Assembly (NCBI RefSeq): GCF_018283455.1
Contig: NZ_JAAMTH010000001.1
Span: 743,501-807,500 of the forward strand
From: Planococcus sp. MSAK28401
Lineage (GTDB): Bacteria; Bacillota; Bacilli; Bacillales_A; Planococcaceae
DNA: 64,000 bases
Direction: 5' to 3'
In this document: positions 1 through 8,270 of the stretch, in pieces
How the letters are laid out: each line of letters opens with the position of its first letter
Position numbering within the stretch: position 1 is the stretch's first letter
Translations under genes and position numbers: made by a program
The notes under the pieces: model-generated
Seen by the model: only the letters and a program-made list of their open reading frames with translations
Databases searched by the model: none
What the model was told of the DNA's origin: nothing

Positions 1-978
1 AAAGAAACCTCGGCGACCCATTTTGCGAAAAGTAACGTCAACCTCCGTACCGGGGCTTCGACCAAACACGAAATTATGTTGCAGATTCCTAAAAACGGAA
101 AAGTTTCGTATATCTCAAAAAGCGGCATTTGGTACAAAGTGAAGTATGGTACGAACACGGGTTATGTTCACTCGGATTACCTAACAAAAATCGAGACAGT
201 CGCACCAGAGACACCAAAAGAAATCCCGGCAACCCATTTTGCGAAAAGTAACCTCAACCTCCGTACCGGGGCTTCGACCAAACACGAAATTGTGTTGCAG
301 ATTCCTAAAAACGGAAAAGTTTCGTATATTTCGAAGAGCGGTATTTGGTATAAAGTGAAGTACGGCACGAAAACGGGCTATGTTCATTCCGGCTACCTAG
401 CAAAAATCGGAGCAGCAGAACCATCGAAATACCCGGCTCCTTCGACGGACACACCGGGCAAATATGTAGAAGACATTTTGATTGTGAATAAAAAGTATGC
501 ATTGCCTTCAACTTACAATCCAGGAATAAATGCTACGGCGAAAAAAGCATTGGATGCTATGATTGCTGATGCAAAAAAACAGAGCGTTACATTAAAGAAC
601 ACGAGTTCATACCGTTCTTATTGGTATCAAAACACCCTGTATAATAACTATGTGAAAAAGCATGGCAAAGCAAAAGCAGATCGCTTCAGCGCACGTCCTG
701 GACATTCTGAACATCAGACTGGACTGGCCTTCGATTTAGGCGGAGTTAATCAAGCTCATTGGTTTGAAGAGTCGTTTGCAAACACTAAAGAAGGAAAATG
801 GCTGGCTTCAAACGCTCATAAATATGGTTTCCACTTGCGCTACCAAAAAGGCAAGGAAGACATCACGGGTTACATGTTTGAGCCATGGCACTTCCGTTAC
901 ATCGGGGAGGCCAACGCTACCAAAATCAAGGCTAGTGGAAAAACACTTGAAGAGTATTTCGATATTCCGGGGAAATAG
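1..978 (+). CDS. SH3-domain D-alanyl-D-alanine carboxypeptidase (VanY type), 5' end outside window
   Basis: The frame is open from the first base, so the N-terminus, probably with a signal peptide, lies outside the window. The visible 325 residues hold at least two bacterial SH3 domains (about residues 5-65 and 77-137), which usually bind cell-wall peptide. A C-terminal peptidase M15B/VanY domain follows (about residues 160-320). The zinc and catalytic signature is visible as SEHQTGLAFD, with a second ligand region at WHFRYIG. The family trims the terminal D-Ala from peptidoglycan stem peptides outside the membrane. The two SH3 units are almost identical at DNA level, suggesting recent duplication. 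The family call is firm; the substrate is inferred. Confidence 0.93.
   Translation, partial: KETSATHFAKSNVNLRTGASTKHEIMLQIPKNGKVSYISKSGIWYKVKYGTNTGYVHSDYLTKIETVAPETPKEIPATHFAKSNLNLRTGASTKHEIVLQIPKNGKVSYISKSGIWYKVKYGTKTGYVHSGYLAKIGAAEPSKYPAPSTDTPGKYVEDILIVNKKYALPSTYNPGINATAKKALDAMIADAKKQSVTLKNTSSYRSYWYQNTLYNNYVKKHGKAKADRFSARPGHSEHQTGLAFDLGGVNQAHWFEESFANTKEGKWLASNAHKYGFHLRYQKGKEDITGYMFEPWHFRYIGEANATKIKASGKTLEEYFDIPGK
13..411 (+). repeat. In-gene tandem duplication of an SH3 unit (216-bp period)
   Basis: The block starting near 13 is repeated from 229 with only scattered base changes; for example TTTTGCGAAAAGTAAC occurs at 21 and, with one base change, at 237. The period of 216 bp equals 72 codons, so the frame is kept. 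It encodes two consecutive SH3 domains of the carboxypeptidase. More copies may lie upstream of the window edge. Confidence 0.85.
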
Positions 979-990
979 ACGGAGCGAAAA

Positions 991-1017
991 GAGTCTCATA
1001 GGAGGCTCTTTTTTTTT
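991..1017 (+). terminator. Rho-independent terminator of the carboxypeptidase gene
   Basis: GAGTCTC (991-997) pairs with GAGGCTC (1002-1008), including one G-T pair, around a 4-nt loop. A run of nine T follows. It lies 13 bp after the stop codon. Confidence 0.85.
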
Positions 1018-1028
1018 GCGCAAGTGGC

Positions 1029-1135
1029 GTCCCTGTGCACGGCACAATTCGAGCGATTCGAGCGAGGAAGAATGGCGGTAGGAGTAGGTTTTTATGGTGG
1101 GAGTGGTTGATTGCGTCCCTGTGCGTGACACAATT
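1029..1135 (+). repeat. Paired 21-bp repeat element, copy 1
   Basis: Two direct copies of the GTCCCTGTGC...CACAATT repeat lie at 1029-1049 and 1115-1135, 86 bp start to start. This copy sits just after the carboxypeptidase terminator, in the same orientation. The spacer carries AATGGCGG, an internal box shared with other copies. See the copies at 6749, 8141, 8939, 10890 and 32300. Function unknown. Confidence 0.85.
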
Positions 1136-1176
1136 TTAGCAAGGATACACGGTTTTTCATCGTACTGATCACTGAT

Positions 1177-1191
1177 ATGAAAGCGAATACA
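1177..1191 (+). promoter_or_regulatory. Catabolite-responsive element (cre) upstream of the nag operon
   Basis: ATGAAAGCGAATACA matches the CcpA-binding consensus WTGNAANCGNWWWCA at all 15 positions. It ends 27 bp before the proposed -35 box of nagE. The location predicts CcpA control of GlcNAc use; whether it represses or activates cannot be told from sequence. Confidence 0.8.
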
Positions 1192-1210
1192 TTTCTTTGA
1201 TTAATACTTT

Positions 1211-1236
1211 AATTGGTATAGACAACTATACAAATT
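1211..1236 (+). promoter_or_regulatory. NagR/YvoA-type operator on the nag promoter
   Basis: An inverted repeat with perfect 6-bp arms (GTATAG at 1216-1221, CTATAC at 1226-1231) and outer AATT arms is centred at 1223.5. The core TTGGTATAGACAACT resembles dre-type sites recognised by GntR/HutC NagR repressors. It covers the proposed -35 box, so binding would block RNA polymerase. The gene at 5158 encodes the likely ligand-responsive repressor. Confidence 0.75.
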
Positions 1237-1247
1237 AACTCTATAGT
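1219..1247 (+). promoter_or_regulatory. Predicted sigma-A promoter of the nag operon
   Basis: -35 TAGACA (1219-1224), 17-bp spacer, -10 TATAGT (1242-1247); each hexamer has one mismatch to consensus. The transcript would start near 1254, close to the nagE ribosome-binding site (AAGGGGTGG, 1266-1274). Confidence 0.6.
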
Positions 1248-1280
1248 AAAAAGCAAGAATACATAAAGGGGTGGAATAAA

Positions 1281-3188
1281 ATGTTTGGTTTTCTGCAGAA
1301 AATTGGTAAATCATTGATGTTTCCGATCGCGACACTTCCGGCTGCCGCATTGCTGTTGCGTTTTGGGCAGGACGATTTGCTCGGGATTCCGTTTCTATCG
1401 GCAGCGGGCGCTGGGATCATTGATAACTTGGCGATTATTTTTGCCATCGGTATTGCCATGGGGCTGGCCCATGATGGAAATGGCGGAGCGGCACTTGCCG
1501 GGGCCATCGCTTATTTAGTTTTAACTTCAGCCATTGTCACCATCAACGAATCCATAAATATGGGCGTTTTCGCCGGTATTCTCTCAGGAATCGTTGGCGG
1601 GCTGCTGTATAACAAGTTTTATGATGTGAAACTGCCGAGCTGGCTGGCTTTCTTTGGAGGCAGGCGCTTTGTGCCGATTATTACGGCGGCCACCATGACC
1701 ATAATTGCCGGCGCACTCGGTTATTTATGGCCACCGGTTCAAGAAGGAATTGACGCGGCCGGGGCGTGGATCTTAAATGCAGGGATGTTTGGGGTTGGTT
1801 CCTATGGGTTCTTAAACCGCCTGTTATTGCCGACCGGTTTGCATCATGTCATCAATACAGTTGTTTGGTTCGATTTTGGTACTTTCACGGATGCCAACGG
1901 CGAAGTGATACGCGGGGAAATCAACCGCTTCCTAAAAGGCGACCCGACAGCCGGGCCTTTCCTTTCCGGATTTTTCCCGGTCATGATGTTCGGGCTTCCG
2001 GCTGCTTGCCTTGCCATGTATATGGCTGCGAAAAAAGAGCGTAAGGCAGCAGTGGGCGGCATGCTTTTCAGTATTGGATTTACTTCTTTCCTAACAGGGA
2101 TTACAGAGCCAATTGAATTTTCTTTCATGTTCTTGTCTCCGATATTGTATGTCATTCATGCATTGCTGACAGGAGTCTCCATGATGGTCGCCTATGCGCT
2201 GGACATCCGGCACGGGTTTGGCTTTTCAGCGGGCGCCATCGACTATGTGCTGAATTATGGTTTGGCGGAAAATCCGCTCCTTCTTCTCGTCATGGGGCTC
2301 GTTACAGGAATTGTTTACTTTACGGTCTTTTATTTCATGATCATAAAATTCGATTTGAAAACTCCCGGCCGTGAAGATGAAGATGCAGAAGACGGGAATG
2401 CTTATTCCGGAGATGATAAAATTGATGTAAGAGCTTACCACACGATTGAAGCACTTGGCGGAAGCGACAATCTCACGTCAGTGGATTATTGTACAACGCG
2501 TCTTCGAGTGACGGTGAAAGATGCTGGGGAAGTGAACGAAAAAGATTTGAAACGCCACGGCGCAATGGGTGTTATGAAAGTGAACAAAACCAATGTTCAA
2601 GTCGTTATCGGAACTGCAGTGGAATTCTTGGGAGATGCGATGAAGCAACGGTTGGCAGATGGCAATCCTGCTCCGGAAAACACGGATCAAGTTCTAGAAG
2701 ACGCACCGGCTGGCCAAGAAATGACAAAAGAAATTTTAGCTGAAGATTTCGTTATGCCGATCGAAGGGGAAATCGTTCCTTTATCAGAAGTCCCGGATGA
2801 TGCTTTTGCAAAAGAAATGATGGGGCCAGGGTTTGGCATCAAGCCTTCGGGCAGTATTGTCTATTCACCGGTTGACGGAAGGTTGGTTACTGTATTCCCG
2901 ACCAAGCATGCCCTTGGAATTGAGACTGACACGGGAGTGGAAATATTGATCCATGTCGGGCTGGATACAGTCAAGCTGAACGGCGAAGGATTTGAATCGC
3001 TGGTCGAGCAAGGGCAGCTTGTCCAACGGGGAGACGCTTTATTGAAACTCGATTTGGCCTTTTTGCAAGCCAATGCGCCTTCTATCGTTACACCAATTGT
3101 TTTCACTAATTTAACAGGCCAAAAACTGGATATGTTAAAAAACGGATTCCAGCAGCAAGGAACGGCGTCTATCTTGAAAATTAAATAA
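1281..3188 (+). CDS. nagE: PTS N-acetylglucosamine transporter, EIICBA fusion
   Basis: A 635-residue single-chain phosphotransferase permease that imports GlcNAc and releases it as GlcNAc-6-phosphate. The order is a membrane EIIC domain (about residues 1-360, many hydrophobic segments), EIIB (about 380-460) with phosphocysteine Cys404 in SVDYCTTRLR, and EIIA (about 490-620) with phosphohistidine near His558 in LIHVGLDTV. Length and fusion order fit the glucose/GlcNAc EII family. The GlcNAc assignment rests on the following nagA-nagB-nagR genes and the operator upstream. A strong RBS precedes ATG 1281. A glucose permease (PtsG) is the main alternative from sequence alone. Confidence 0.93.
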   Translation: MFGFLQKIGKSLMFPIATLPAAALLLRFGQDDLLGIPFLSAAGAGIIDNLAIIFAIGIAMGLAHDGNGGAALAGAIAYLVLTSAIVTINESINMGVFAGILSGIVGGLLYNKFYDVKLPSWLAFFGGRRFVPIITAATMTIIAGALGYLWPPVQEGIDAAGAWILNAGMFGVGSYGFLNRLLLPTGLHHVINTVVWFDFGTFTDANGEVIRGEINRFLKGDPTAGPFLSGFFPVMMFGLPAACLAMYMAAKKERKAAVGGMLFSIGFTSFLTGITEPIEFSFMFLSPILYVIHALLTGVSMMVAYALDIRHGFGFSAGAIDYVLNYGLAENPLLLLVMGLVTGIVYFTVFYFMIIKFDLKTPGREDEDAEDGNAYSGDDKIDVRAYHTIEALGGSDNLTSVDYCTTRLRVTVKDAGEVNEKDLKRHGAMGVMKVNKTNVQVVIGTAVEFLGDAMKQRLADGNPAPENTDQVLEDAPAGQEMTKEILAEDFVMPIEGEIVPLSEVPDDAFAKEMMGPGFGIKPSGSIVYSPVDGRLVTVFPTKHALGIETDTGVEILIHVGLDTVKLNGEGFESLVEQGQLVQRGDALLKLDLAFLQANAPSIVTPIVFTNLTGQKLDMLKNGFQQQGTASILKIK

Positions 3189-3200
3189 CTTAAAGAAGCA

Positions 3201-3237
3201 AAAGCCGGGGATGTCAGTGATGATTTTCCCGGCTTTT
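3201..3237 (+). terminator. Intercistronic hairpin between nagE and nagA
   Basis: AAAGCCGGG (3201-3209) pairs perfectly with CCCGGCTTT (3228-3236), followed by a short T run. It sits directly before the nagA RBS. It probably gives partial termination, so that the transporter is transcribed more than the enzymes, or protects the nagE 3' end. Confidence 0.6.
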
Positions 3238-3254
3238 CGTAAGGAGTGCTGATT

Positions 3255-4424
3255 TTGAATAAAACAATATTGATTTCAAATGTGGCCATCGCCAATGCGA
3301 AAACCGAAAGCCGAATAGCAGATCTCTTTTTGGAAGGCGGCAAAATAGCGGAGATCGGAGAAAGCCTATCCCGGGAAGCAGATTTCCACATCGATGGAAA
3401 TGGGGAAAATTGGGTTGTCATGCCAGGATTTATTGATGTCCATATTCACGGGTCTTCAGGCTTTGATACGATGGATGCGACATCGGAGGCATTGAATGGA
3501 TTAGCTAGTTCGCTCCCGCGGGAAGGGACAACCAGTTTTCTGGCGACCACGATGACGCAGTCAGATGAAGCCATTTCGAAAGCTCTGCAAACCGCCAGTG
3601 CTTTTCAAGCCGATGAACAGCAGGCAGAAATGCTCGGCGTGCACTTAGAAGGGCCGTTCATTTCTCCGGAGATGGCGGGGGCACAGCCGCTAGAATATAT
3701 TATGGCCCCGTCGCTTTCTTTATTCGAAAAATGGCAGGAATTGAGCGGCAAGCGCATCAAGCAAATCACTATTGCTCCTGAGGCAGATCCCAATATGGAA
3801 TTCATCAGAACGCTATCAGCGAATGGAGTTGTGGCCTCAATCGGGCATTCGAACGCCAGCTTCGAAAAAGTCCAAGAAGCGATAGCAGCGGGAGCGAAAC
3901 AAGTCACTCACTTGTACAATCAGATGAGCCCGTTCCATCACAGGAATCCGGGAGTGGTCGGGGCTGCTTTTCTGGAAGAAGGTTTGGCGGTGGAGCTGAT
4001 TGCGGATTTTGTCCACAGCCATCAGCAATCCGTCCGCTTGGCTTACCAGCAAATAGGCGCAAGCCGCTTAATTCTCATCACGGATGCTATGCGGGCTAAA
4101 GGTCTCGTGCCGGGAACTTATGATTTAGGGGGACAGGACGTACAAGTGAGTGAGCGGGATGCCCGCTTGCCAAATGGCGCGCTGGCCGGCAGCATCTTGA
4201 CGATGGAAACTGCAGCGAAAAATGTAAAAGCGATCACCCATTGCACATGGCCGGAGCTTGCAGCGATGACTTCTGCCAATGCCGCCATACAGTTGGGCCT
4301 TGAAAATAAAGGCGTTATCGCGACGGGGAAAGATGCAGACCTGGTCATTTTAGATGGCGACGCGAACGTCCTGCTCACGATTTGCAGAGGAAATATCGCA
4401 TTTGCAAAGGATGAGTTGCAATGA
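3255..4424 (+). CDS. nagA: N-acetylglucosamine-6-phosphate deacetylase
   Basis: Removes acetate from GlcNAc-6-P to give glucosamine-6-P, the first cytosolic step of GlcNAc use. It is an amidohydrolase with metal-site motifs DVHIHGSSGFD, HLEGPF, SIGHSN and THLYNQM, and the catalytic Asp in LITDAMRAKG. The TTG at 3255 is chosen as start because AAGGAG (3241-3246) lies 8 nt before it; an in-frame GTG at 3246 overlaps that RBS. This gives 389 residues, normal for NagA. The stop overlaps the nagB start by 4 bp (ATGA), implying coupled translation. Confidence 0.94.
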   Translation: MNKTILISNVAIANAKTESRIADLFLEGGKIAEIGESLSREADFHIDGNGENWVVMPGFIDVHIHGSSGFDTMDATSEALNGLASSLPREGTTSFLATTMTQSDEAISKALQTASAFQADEQQAEMLGVHLEGPFISPEMAGAQPLEYIMAPSLSLFEKWQELSGKRIKQITIAPEADPNMEFIRTLSANGVVASIGHSNASFEKVQEAIAAGAKQVTHLYNQMSPFHHRNPGVVGAAFLEEGLAVELIADFVHSHQQSVRLAYQQIGASRLILITDAMRAKGLVPGTYDLGGQDVQVSERDARLPNGALAGSILTMETAAKNVKAITHCTWPELAAMTSANAAIQLGLENKGVIATGKDADLVILDGDANVLLTICRGNIAFAKDELQ

Positions 4425-5137
4425 AGATAATTATAGTCGAAAATTACAATGCAATGAGCGAGAAAGCCGCACAACTGGTAGAACAGCAAATTTCAGAAAA
4501 CAGCGAGATGGTATTGGGGCTGGCCACAGGATCCACGCCGCTTGGCCTTTATGAGAATATGATTGAAGGATACAAAAAACGGGGAGTTTCCTATAAACAT
4601 GTCCAGACTATCAATTTGGATGAATACAGAGGCTTGAGCAAAGATCATCCGAATAGCTATTATGCGTTTATGTGCGAAAAGTTATTTAACCAGCTCGATA
4701 TCCCTTTGGAAAATGTCCATCTGCCCGACGGAATTGCCCGTCCGGTCGAAGCGGAATGCCGCCGTTACGAAGCCCTTCTGGATCGTATCGGGCCGCCGCA
4801 TCTGCAGATATTAGGCATGGGGACGAATGGGCATATCGGGTTCAATGAACCGGGAACTCCAGAACATAGCTTGACTCATTGCGTGAAACTCGATGAGTCG
4901 ACGCGGGCGAACAATGCGCGTTTTTTCAAATCGGCTGATGAAGTGCCCACACATGCAATCACTTTAGGGATTGCCTCGATTCTAAAAAGCAAGGAAATTC
5001 TTGTGCTGGCTTCTGGCAAAAAAAAGGCGGAAGCTGTAAAGCGCTTGCTTGATCGAGAAATCAGCGAAGCTTTTCCTGCTTCTTTTTTGTGGAAGCATCA
5101 AAATGTTACGCTGATTGTTGACCGGGATGCTTATTAA
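4421..5137 (+). CDS. nagB: Glucosamine-6-phosphate deaminase/isomerase
   Basis: Converts glucosamine-6-P to fructose-6-P and ammonia, linking amino-sugar use to glycolysis. The 238 residues carry the family's NLDEYRG motif and the active-site loop GMGTNGHIGFNEPG. Length matches the short Bacillus-type NagB. ATG 4421 overlaps the nagA stop. NagR begins about 20 bp downstream, so one nagEABR transcript is likely. Confidence 0.95.
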   Translation: MKIIIVENYNAMSEKAAQLVEQQISENSEMVLGLATGSTPLGLYENMIEGYKKRGVSYKHVQTINLDEYRGLSKDHPNSYYAFMCEKLFNQLDIPLENVHLPDGIARPVEAECRRYEALLDRIGPPHLQILGMGTNGHIGFNEPGTPEHSLTHCVKLDESTRANNARFFKSADEVPTHAITLGIASILKSKEILVLASGKKKAEAVKRLLDREISEAFPASFLWKHQNVTLIVDRDAY

Positions 5138-5157
5138 TTGGCCCAAACAGAAAGGCG

Positions 5158-5889
5158 GTGAATCTTTTGCTAGACAAGCAATCACGGATACCGATGTATG
5201 TCCAAATCGAAGAGGAATTGAAGAGCCGCATAGAGCGGGGCGAGTTTCCTGTAGGGGCCGCCATTCCTTCTGAGCGCGAACTGACGGAGCTTTTCAAGGT
5301 CAGCCGCATGACCGTCCGTCAATCCATCACTAATTTGGTGAACGACGGGTTGCTGTACCGTGAAAAAGGGCGGGGCACGTTTGTCGCTTCGCCGAAAGTT
5401 GAACAGCCGCTGATCGGCATGACCAGTTTTACCGAAGACATGCAGTCACGCGGCATGGTCCCTGGCAATAGACTGATTCGTTTCGAAAAAATGACTCCCA
5501 GCCCGGACATCGCAAAAGAGCTTCAGCTGCAAAGCGGCGAAAAGGTTTTTTATGTGGAGAGAATCCGTTATGCAGATGACAAGCCGATGGCACTTGAAAA
5601 GACGTACCTTCCGATCAAACTTTTTCCCCAGCTCAGCAAAGAAGCGTTGAAAGGCTCTCTCTATTTATTAATTGAGCAGGAGCAACAATTGATGATCAGC
5701 CATGCAAAGCAGCGCATGGAAGCGGCACTCGTTAAACAGGAGGATGCGGAACTGCTTCAGATCCATGTTCCCTCGGCCATCCTGCTCATAGAAAGAGCCA
5801 GTTACTTAACGAACGGGCAGCCCTTTGAAGTGGTCCGCAGCATCTACCGCGCAGACCGCTATAAATTCATTACCGAAATTAAGCGTTAA
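5158..5889 (+). CDS. nagR: GntR/HutC-family repressor of the nag operon
   Basis: A transcription factor with an N-terminal winged helix-turn-helix (about residues 8-75; IPSERELTELFKVSRMTVRQSI) and a C-terminal UTRA effector domain (about 95-235), the architecture of YvoA/NagR. The family is released from DNA by GlcN-6-P or GlcNAc-6-P. It is the last gene of the nag operon and its expected operator lies at 1211-1236, so it probably represses its own operon. The start is GTG 5158 (243 residues) or TTG 5167; AAAGGCGG (5151-5158) is better spaced for the TTG. Confidence 0.88.
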   Translation: MNLLLDKQSRIPMYVQIEEELKSRIERGEFPVGAAIPSERELTELFKVSRMTVRQSITNLVNDGLLYREKGRGTFVASPKVEQPLIGMTSFTEDMQSRGMVPGNRLIRFEKMTPSPDIAKELQLQSGEKVFYVERIRYADDKPMALEKTYLPIKLFPQLSKEALKGSLYLLIEQEQQLMISHAKQRMEAALVKQEDAELLQIHVPSAILLIERASYLTNGQPFEVVRSIYRADRYKFITEIKR

Positions 5890-6012
5890 AGAAAATGAAT
5901 TCAGTGGCCCCCATTCTGTGGAGCAAACCGAAGTGGCATAAGTGGGGAAAACGAGTTGTCTGAAGGAACTGATAAGCCACTGGCTATTTGAATAAGCAGG
6001 GAGCTGGGATAA

Positions 6013-6747
6013 ATGTTAACTGCGTACTTTGAAAAAATAAAAGAAAAGCTCCAAGCGATTGAAGCATGTGAAAAAGAGAATATGGCCGAAGCGGCACGAA
6101 AAGTGGCCGAAGCCATAAAGCAGGGCAATATCGTCCAGCTATTCGGCTGCGGGCATTCGCATATCTTAACGGAAGAAGTGTTTTTCCGCGCGGGCGGATT
6201 GGTGCCAATCAAGCCGATATTGATAGAACCGCTGATGCTTCATGAAGGCGCCGTCACTTCCTCGCAATTGGAACGGCAGCCGGATTACGCCGCGAGTTTT
6301 CTAGCGGAACAAGATTTTCGTCCTGGAGATGTGCTGATTGTATTATCCACTTCAGGCCGAAATCCGGTGCCAGTGGATGTGGCCCATCATGCGCGTGAAA
6401 ATGGCGTGTATGTCATCGGGCTGACTTCCCTGGCATATTCACAAAGCCAGCCTTCCCGGCATAGCAGCGGAAAACATTTATATAACTCTGTCGATCTTGC
6501 CATAGACAACCATTCTGTCGCCGGAGACGCCATCCTTTCAGATGCCAAAGTAAAAGTCCCGTTCGGCCCTACGTCAACTGTGACGGGAGCCGCCATCTTG
6601 AACGCCGTCTTCGCTGAAGCGATAGCCCTGATGGCAGACGAAGGGTTCGAACCGCCTGTTTTTTTAAGTGGCAATATTGATGGCGCAGATGGCCATAACC
6701 ACCGACTTGTGGAGAAATACCGCAACAGAATTCCTTTATTGTCCTGA
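6013..6747 (+). CDS. SIS-domain sugar-phosphate binding protein (UPF0309 type)
   Basis: A 244-residue cytosolic protein with one SIS (sugar isomerase) fold. It has the N-terminal phosphosugar loop LFGCGHSHILTEEV and a second segment VLIVLSTSGRNPVPVDVA. Family members are annotated as UPF0309 or MurQ-like SIS proteins without a settled reaction. Its place 125 bp after nagR suggests a role in amino-sugar phosphate handling, but it has its own RBS (GGGAGCTGGG) and may be transcribed separately. The stop is followed after one base by a paired repeat element. Function beyond phosphosugar binding is not resolved. Confidence 0.75.
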   Translation: MLTAYFEKIKEKLQAIEACEKENMAEAARKVAEAIKQGNIVQLFGCGHSHILTEEVFFRAGGLVPIKPILIEPLMLHEGAVTSSQLERQPDYAASFLAEQDFRPGDVLIVLSTSGRNPVPVDVAHHARENGVYVIGLTSLAYSQSQPSRHSSGKHLYNSVDLAIDNHSVAGDAILSDAKVKVPFGPTSTVTGAAILNAVFAEAIALMADEGFEPPVFLSGNIDGADGHNHRLVEKYRNRIPLLS

Positions 6748-6748
6748 T

Positions 6749-6846
6749 GTCCCTGTGCATGGCACAATTCGCTCAGACAGAAATGGCGGCGTTGCTGGTT
6801 TTTCTGCCGTGTATAGTCGGGGCGCGTCCCTGTGCAAGACACAATT
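6749..6846 (+). repeat. Paired 21-bp repeat element, copy 2
   Basis: Direct copies lie at 6749-6769 and 6826-6846, 77 bp start to start, beginning one base after the stop of the SIS gene and in its orientation. The spacer holds AAATGGCGGC, like copy 1. The remaining bases up to 7054 contain no convincing gene or terminator. Confidence 0.85.
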
Positions 6847-7054
6847 CAACAGCTATCCATCTAGCCTAGGGCAGGAATAGGCGGCATCGAAGTGGAAGTA
6901 ATGAAGTATCCGATTGGCAGCTAGTTGGATGGAGTCCCATCCCCTGCTGGTCATTGAACATTCCAAAGTCGATCCAATGCAAGGGAACCATGCAAGCCAT
7001 AGTAATGAGGCTTGAGGAAGACATGGCCAAATTGTAGAAAAGGGGAGAAGACAC

Positions 7055-8023
7055 ATGAAAGCGATGGTCTGCACGCGTTATGGAACTCCGGATAGGCTAG
7101 AGCTGCAGGAGCTTGAACAACCGCTGCCAAAAGCCAACGAAATCAGCATCAAAGTCCTGTCATCTACTGTCACTGCAGGGGATTGCGAGATGCGCAGCTT
7201 TACTTTTCCTCTATATTTGCATCTTCCAATGCGTTTATTGTTCGGTGTCCGTAAGCCGAGAATGAAAGTGTTGGGGCAGGAATTTGCCGGTGTGGTGGAG
7301 GCGGTCGGCGAAAGCCAGAAACACTTCAAGAAAGGCGACCGTGTAGTCGGGTCGACCGGGATGAAACTCGGTGCGAACGCCGAGTATGTGTGTTTGCCAG
7401 AACGTTATGCGATCGTTCACATGCCTAAAGAGTTGGATTATGAGCAGGCCGCAACGATTCCGACAGGCGGGATGAATGCTTTATTTTTTCTGCGGAAAGC
7501 TAATATTCAAGCCGGGCAAAAAGTATTGATTCTCGGAGCGGGCGGCAGCATCGGCACAATCGCTGTCCAGCTCGCGAAACACGCAGGAGCTGAAGTGACA
7601 GCGATCGACCGGCAGGAAAAACTAGACATGCTTTTATCAATCGGAGCGGACAAGGTTATTGATTATGAGCGGGAAAATTTTACGGCTAGTGGCGAAACTT
7701 ATGACGTCATCTTTGACATTGTAGGGAAAAATACGTTTTCACAAGCCATGGGTTCGTTGAAACCAACAGGCATTTACTTAATTGGCAATCCAAGCCTTGG
7801 CCAAGTCCTACGGAAGTTTAGTGGGAGAAAGAAAGGTGCAGGGAAAGTGTTTGTGGGTGTAGCGGATTACAAAGCCGGTGACTTGCGCTATTTAGTCGAT
7901 TTATCTGCAAAAGGAAAGCTCACGACGGTCATTGATCGTACTTTTCCACTTGAAGAGTTAGCTCAGGCGCATCATTACGTGGAGAGCGGGATGAAAAAAG
8001 GGAATGTGGTTATTGTGCACTGA
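7055..8023 (+). CDS. MDR-family NAD(P)-dependent oxidoreductase (quinone oxidoreductase-like)
   Basis: A 322-residue medium-chain dehydrogenase/reductase. The N-terminal GroES-like domain (residues 1-130, with the GQEFAGVVEAVGE signature) lacks the usual structural-zinc cysteines. The Rossmann domain carries VLILGAGGSIGTIAVQLAKHAGA, and VIDYERENF follows as in quinone oxidoreductases. It probably uses NADPH to reduce quinones or enones; the substrate is unknown. GGGGAGA precedes ATG 7055. It appears monocistronic, ending before the bidirectional terminator at 8066. Confidence 0.82.
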   Translation: MKAMVCTRYGTPDRLELQELEQPLPKANEISIKVLSSTVTAGDCEMRSFTFPLYLHLPMRLLFGVRKPRMKVLGQEFAGVVEAVGESQKHFKKGDRVVGSTGMKLGANAEYVCLPERYAIVHMPKELDYEQAATIPTGGMNALFFLRKANIQAGQKVLILGAGGSIGTIAVQLAKHAGAEVTAIDRQEKLDMLLSIGADKVIDYERENFTASGETYDVIFDIVGKNTFSQAMGSLKPTGIYLIGNPSLGQVLRKFSGRKKGAGKVFVGVADYKAGDLRYLVDLSAKGKLTTVIDRTFPLEELAQAHHYVESGMKKGNVVIVH

Positions 8024-8065
8024 CTGTCCTACGCTTGAACCTCCAGTACAAAATATAATACTAGC

Positions 8066-8120
8066 AAAAAATGCATGAAGAATATTCCCGATATTAGGGG
8101 GAAGTTCTTCATGCATTTTT
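8066..8120. terminator. Bidirectional terminator between convergent genes
   Basis: A 16-bp near-perfect stem AAAAATGCATGAAGAA / TTCTTCATGCATTTTT has an A run on the left and a T run on the right. It can therefore end the oxidoreductase transcript from the left and the M50-like gene transcript from the right. In the second case the paired repeat at 8141-8248 lies inside the 3' UTR. Confidence 0.85.
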
Positions 8121-8140
8121 GTGTTGTGGTGTTGAAATTA

Positions 8141-8248
8141 AATTGTGTCGTGCACAGGGGCAAATACGTTTATCAAACAGTAACGACCGCAGTCAAATCA
8201 ATATTGCCGCTCATTTTCTATGAGTAGAATTGTGTCGTGCACAGGGAC
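8141..8248 (-). repeat. Paired 21-bp repeat element, copy 3
   Basis: On the minus strand, direct copies lie at 8248-8228 and 8161-8141, 87 bp apart. The element starts 22 bp after the stop of the minus-strand gene at 8271 and before the terminator at 8120, so it is predicted to be transcribed as 3' UTR. The spacer has the AAAATGAGCGG form of the internal box. The second copy begins GCCCCTG rather than GTCCCTG. Confidence 0.85.
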
Positions 8249-8270
8249 ACAGAAACAATAAAAAGACTTT

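Noticed and set aside
6853..7074. Minus-strand open frame of 73 codons between the SIS and oxidoreductase genes
   Set aside because: No RBS, it overlaps the next gene's start, and it has no recognisable domain; a decayed gene cannot be excluded but is not supported.
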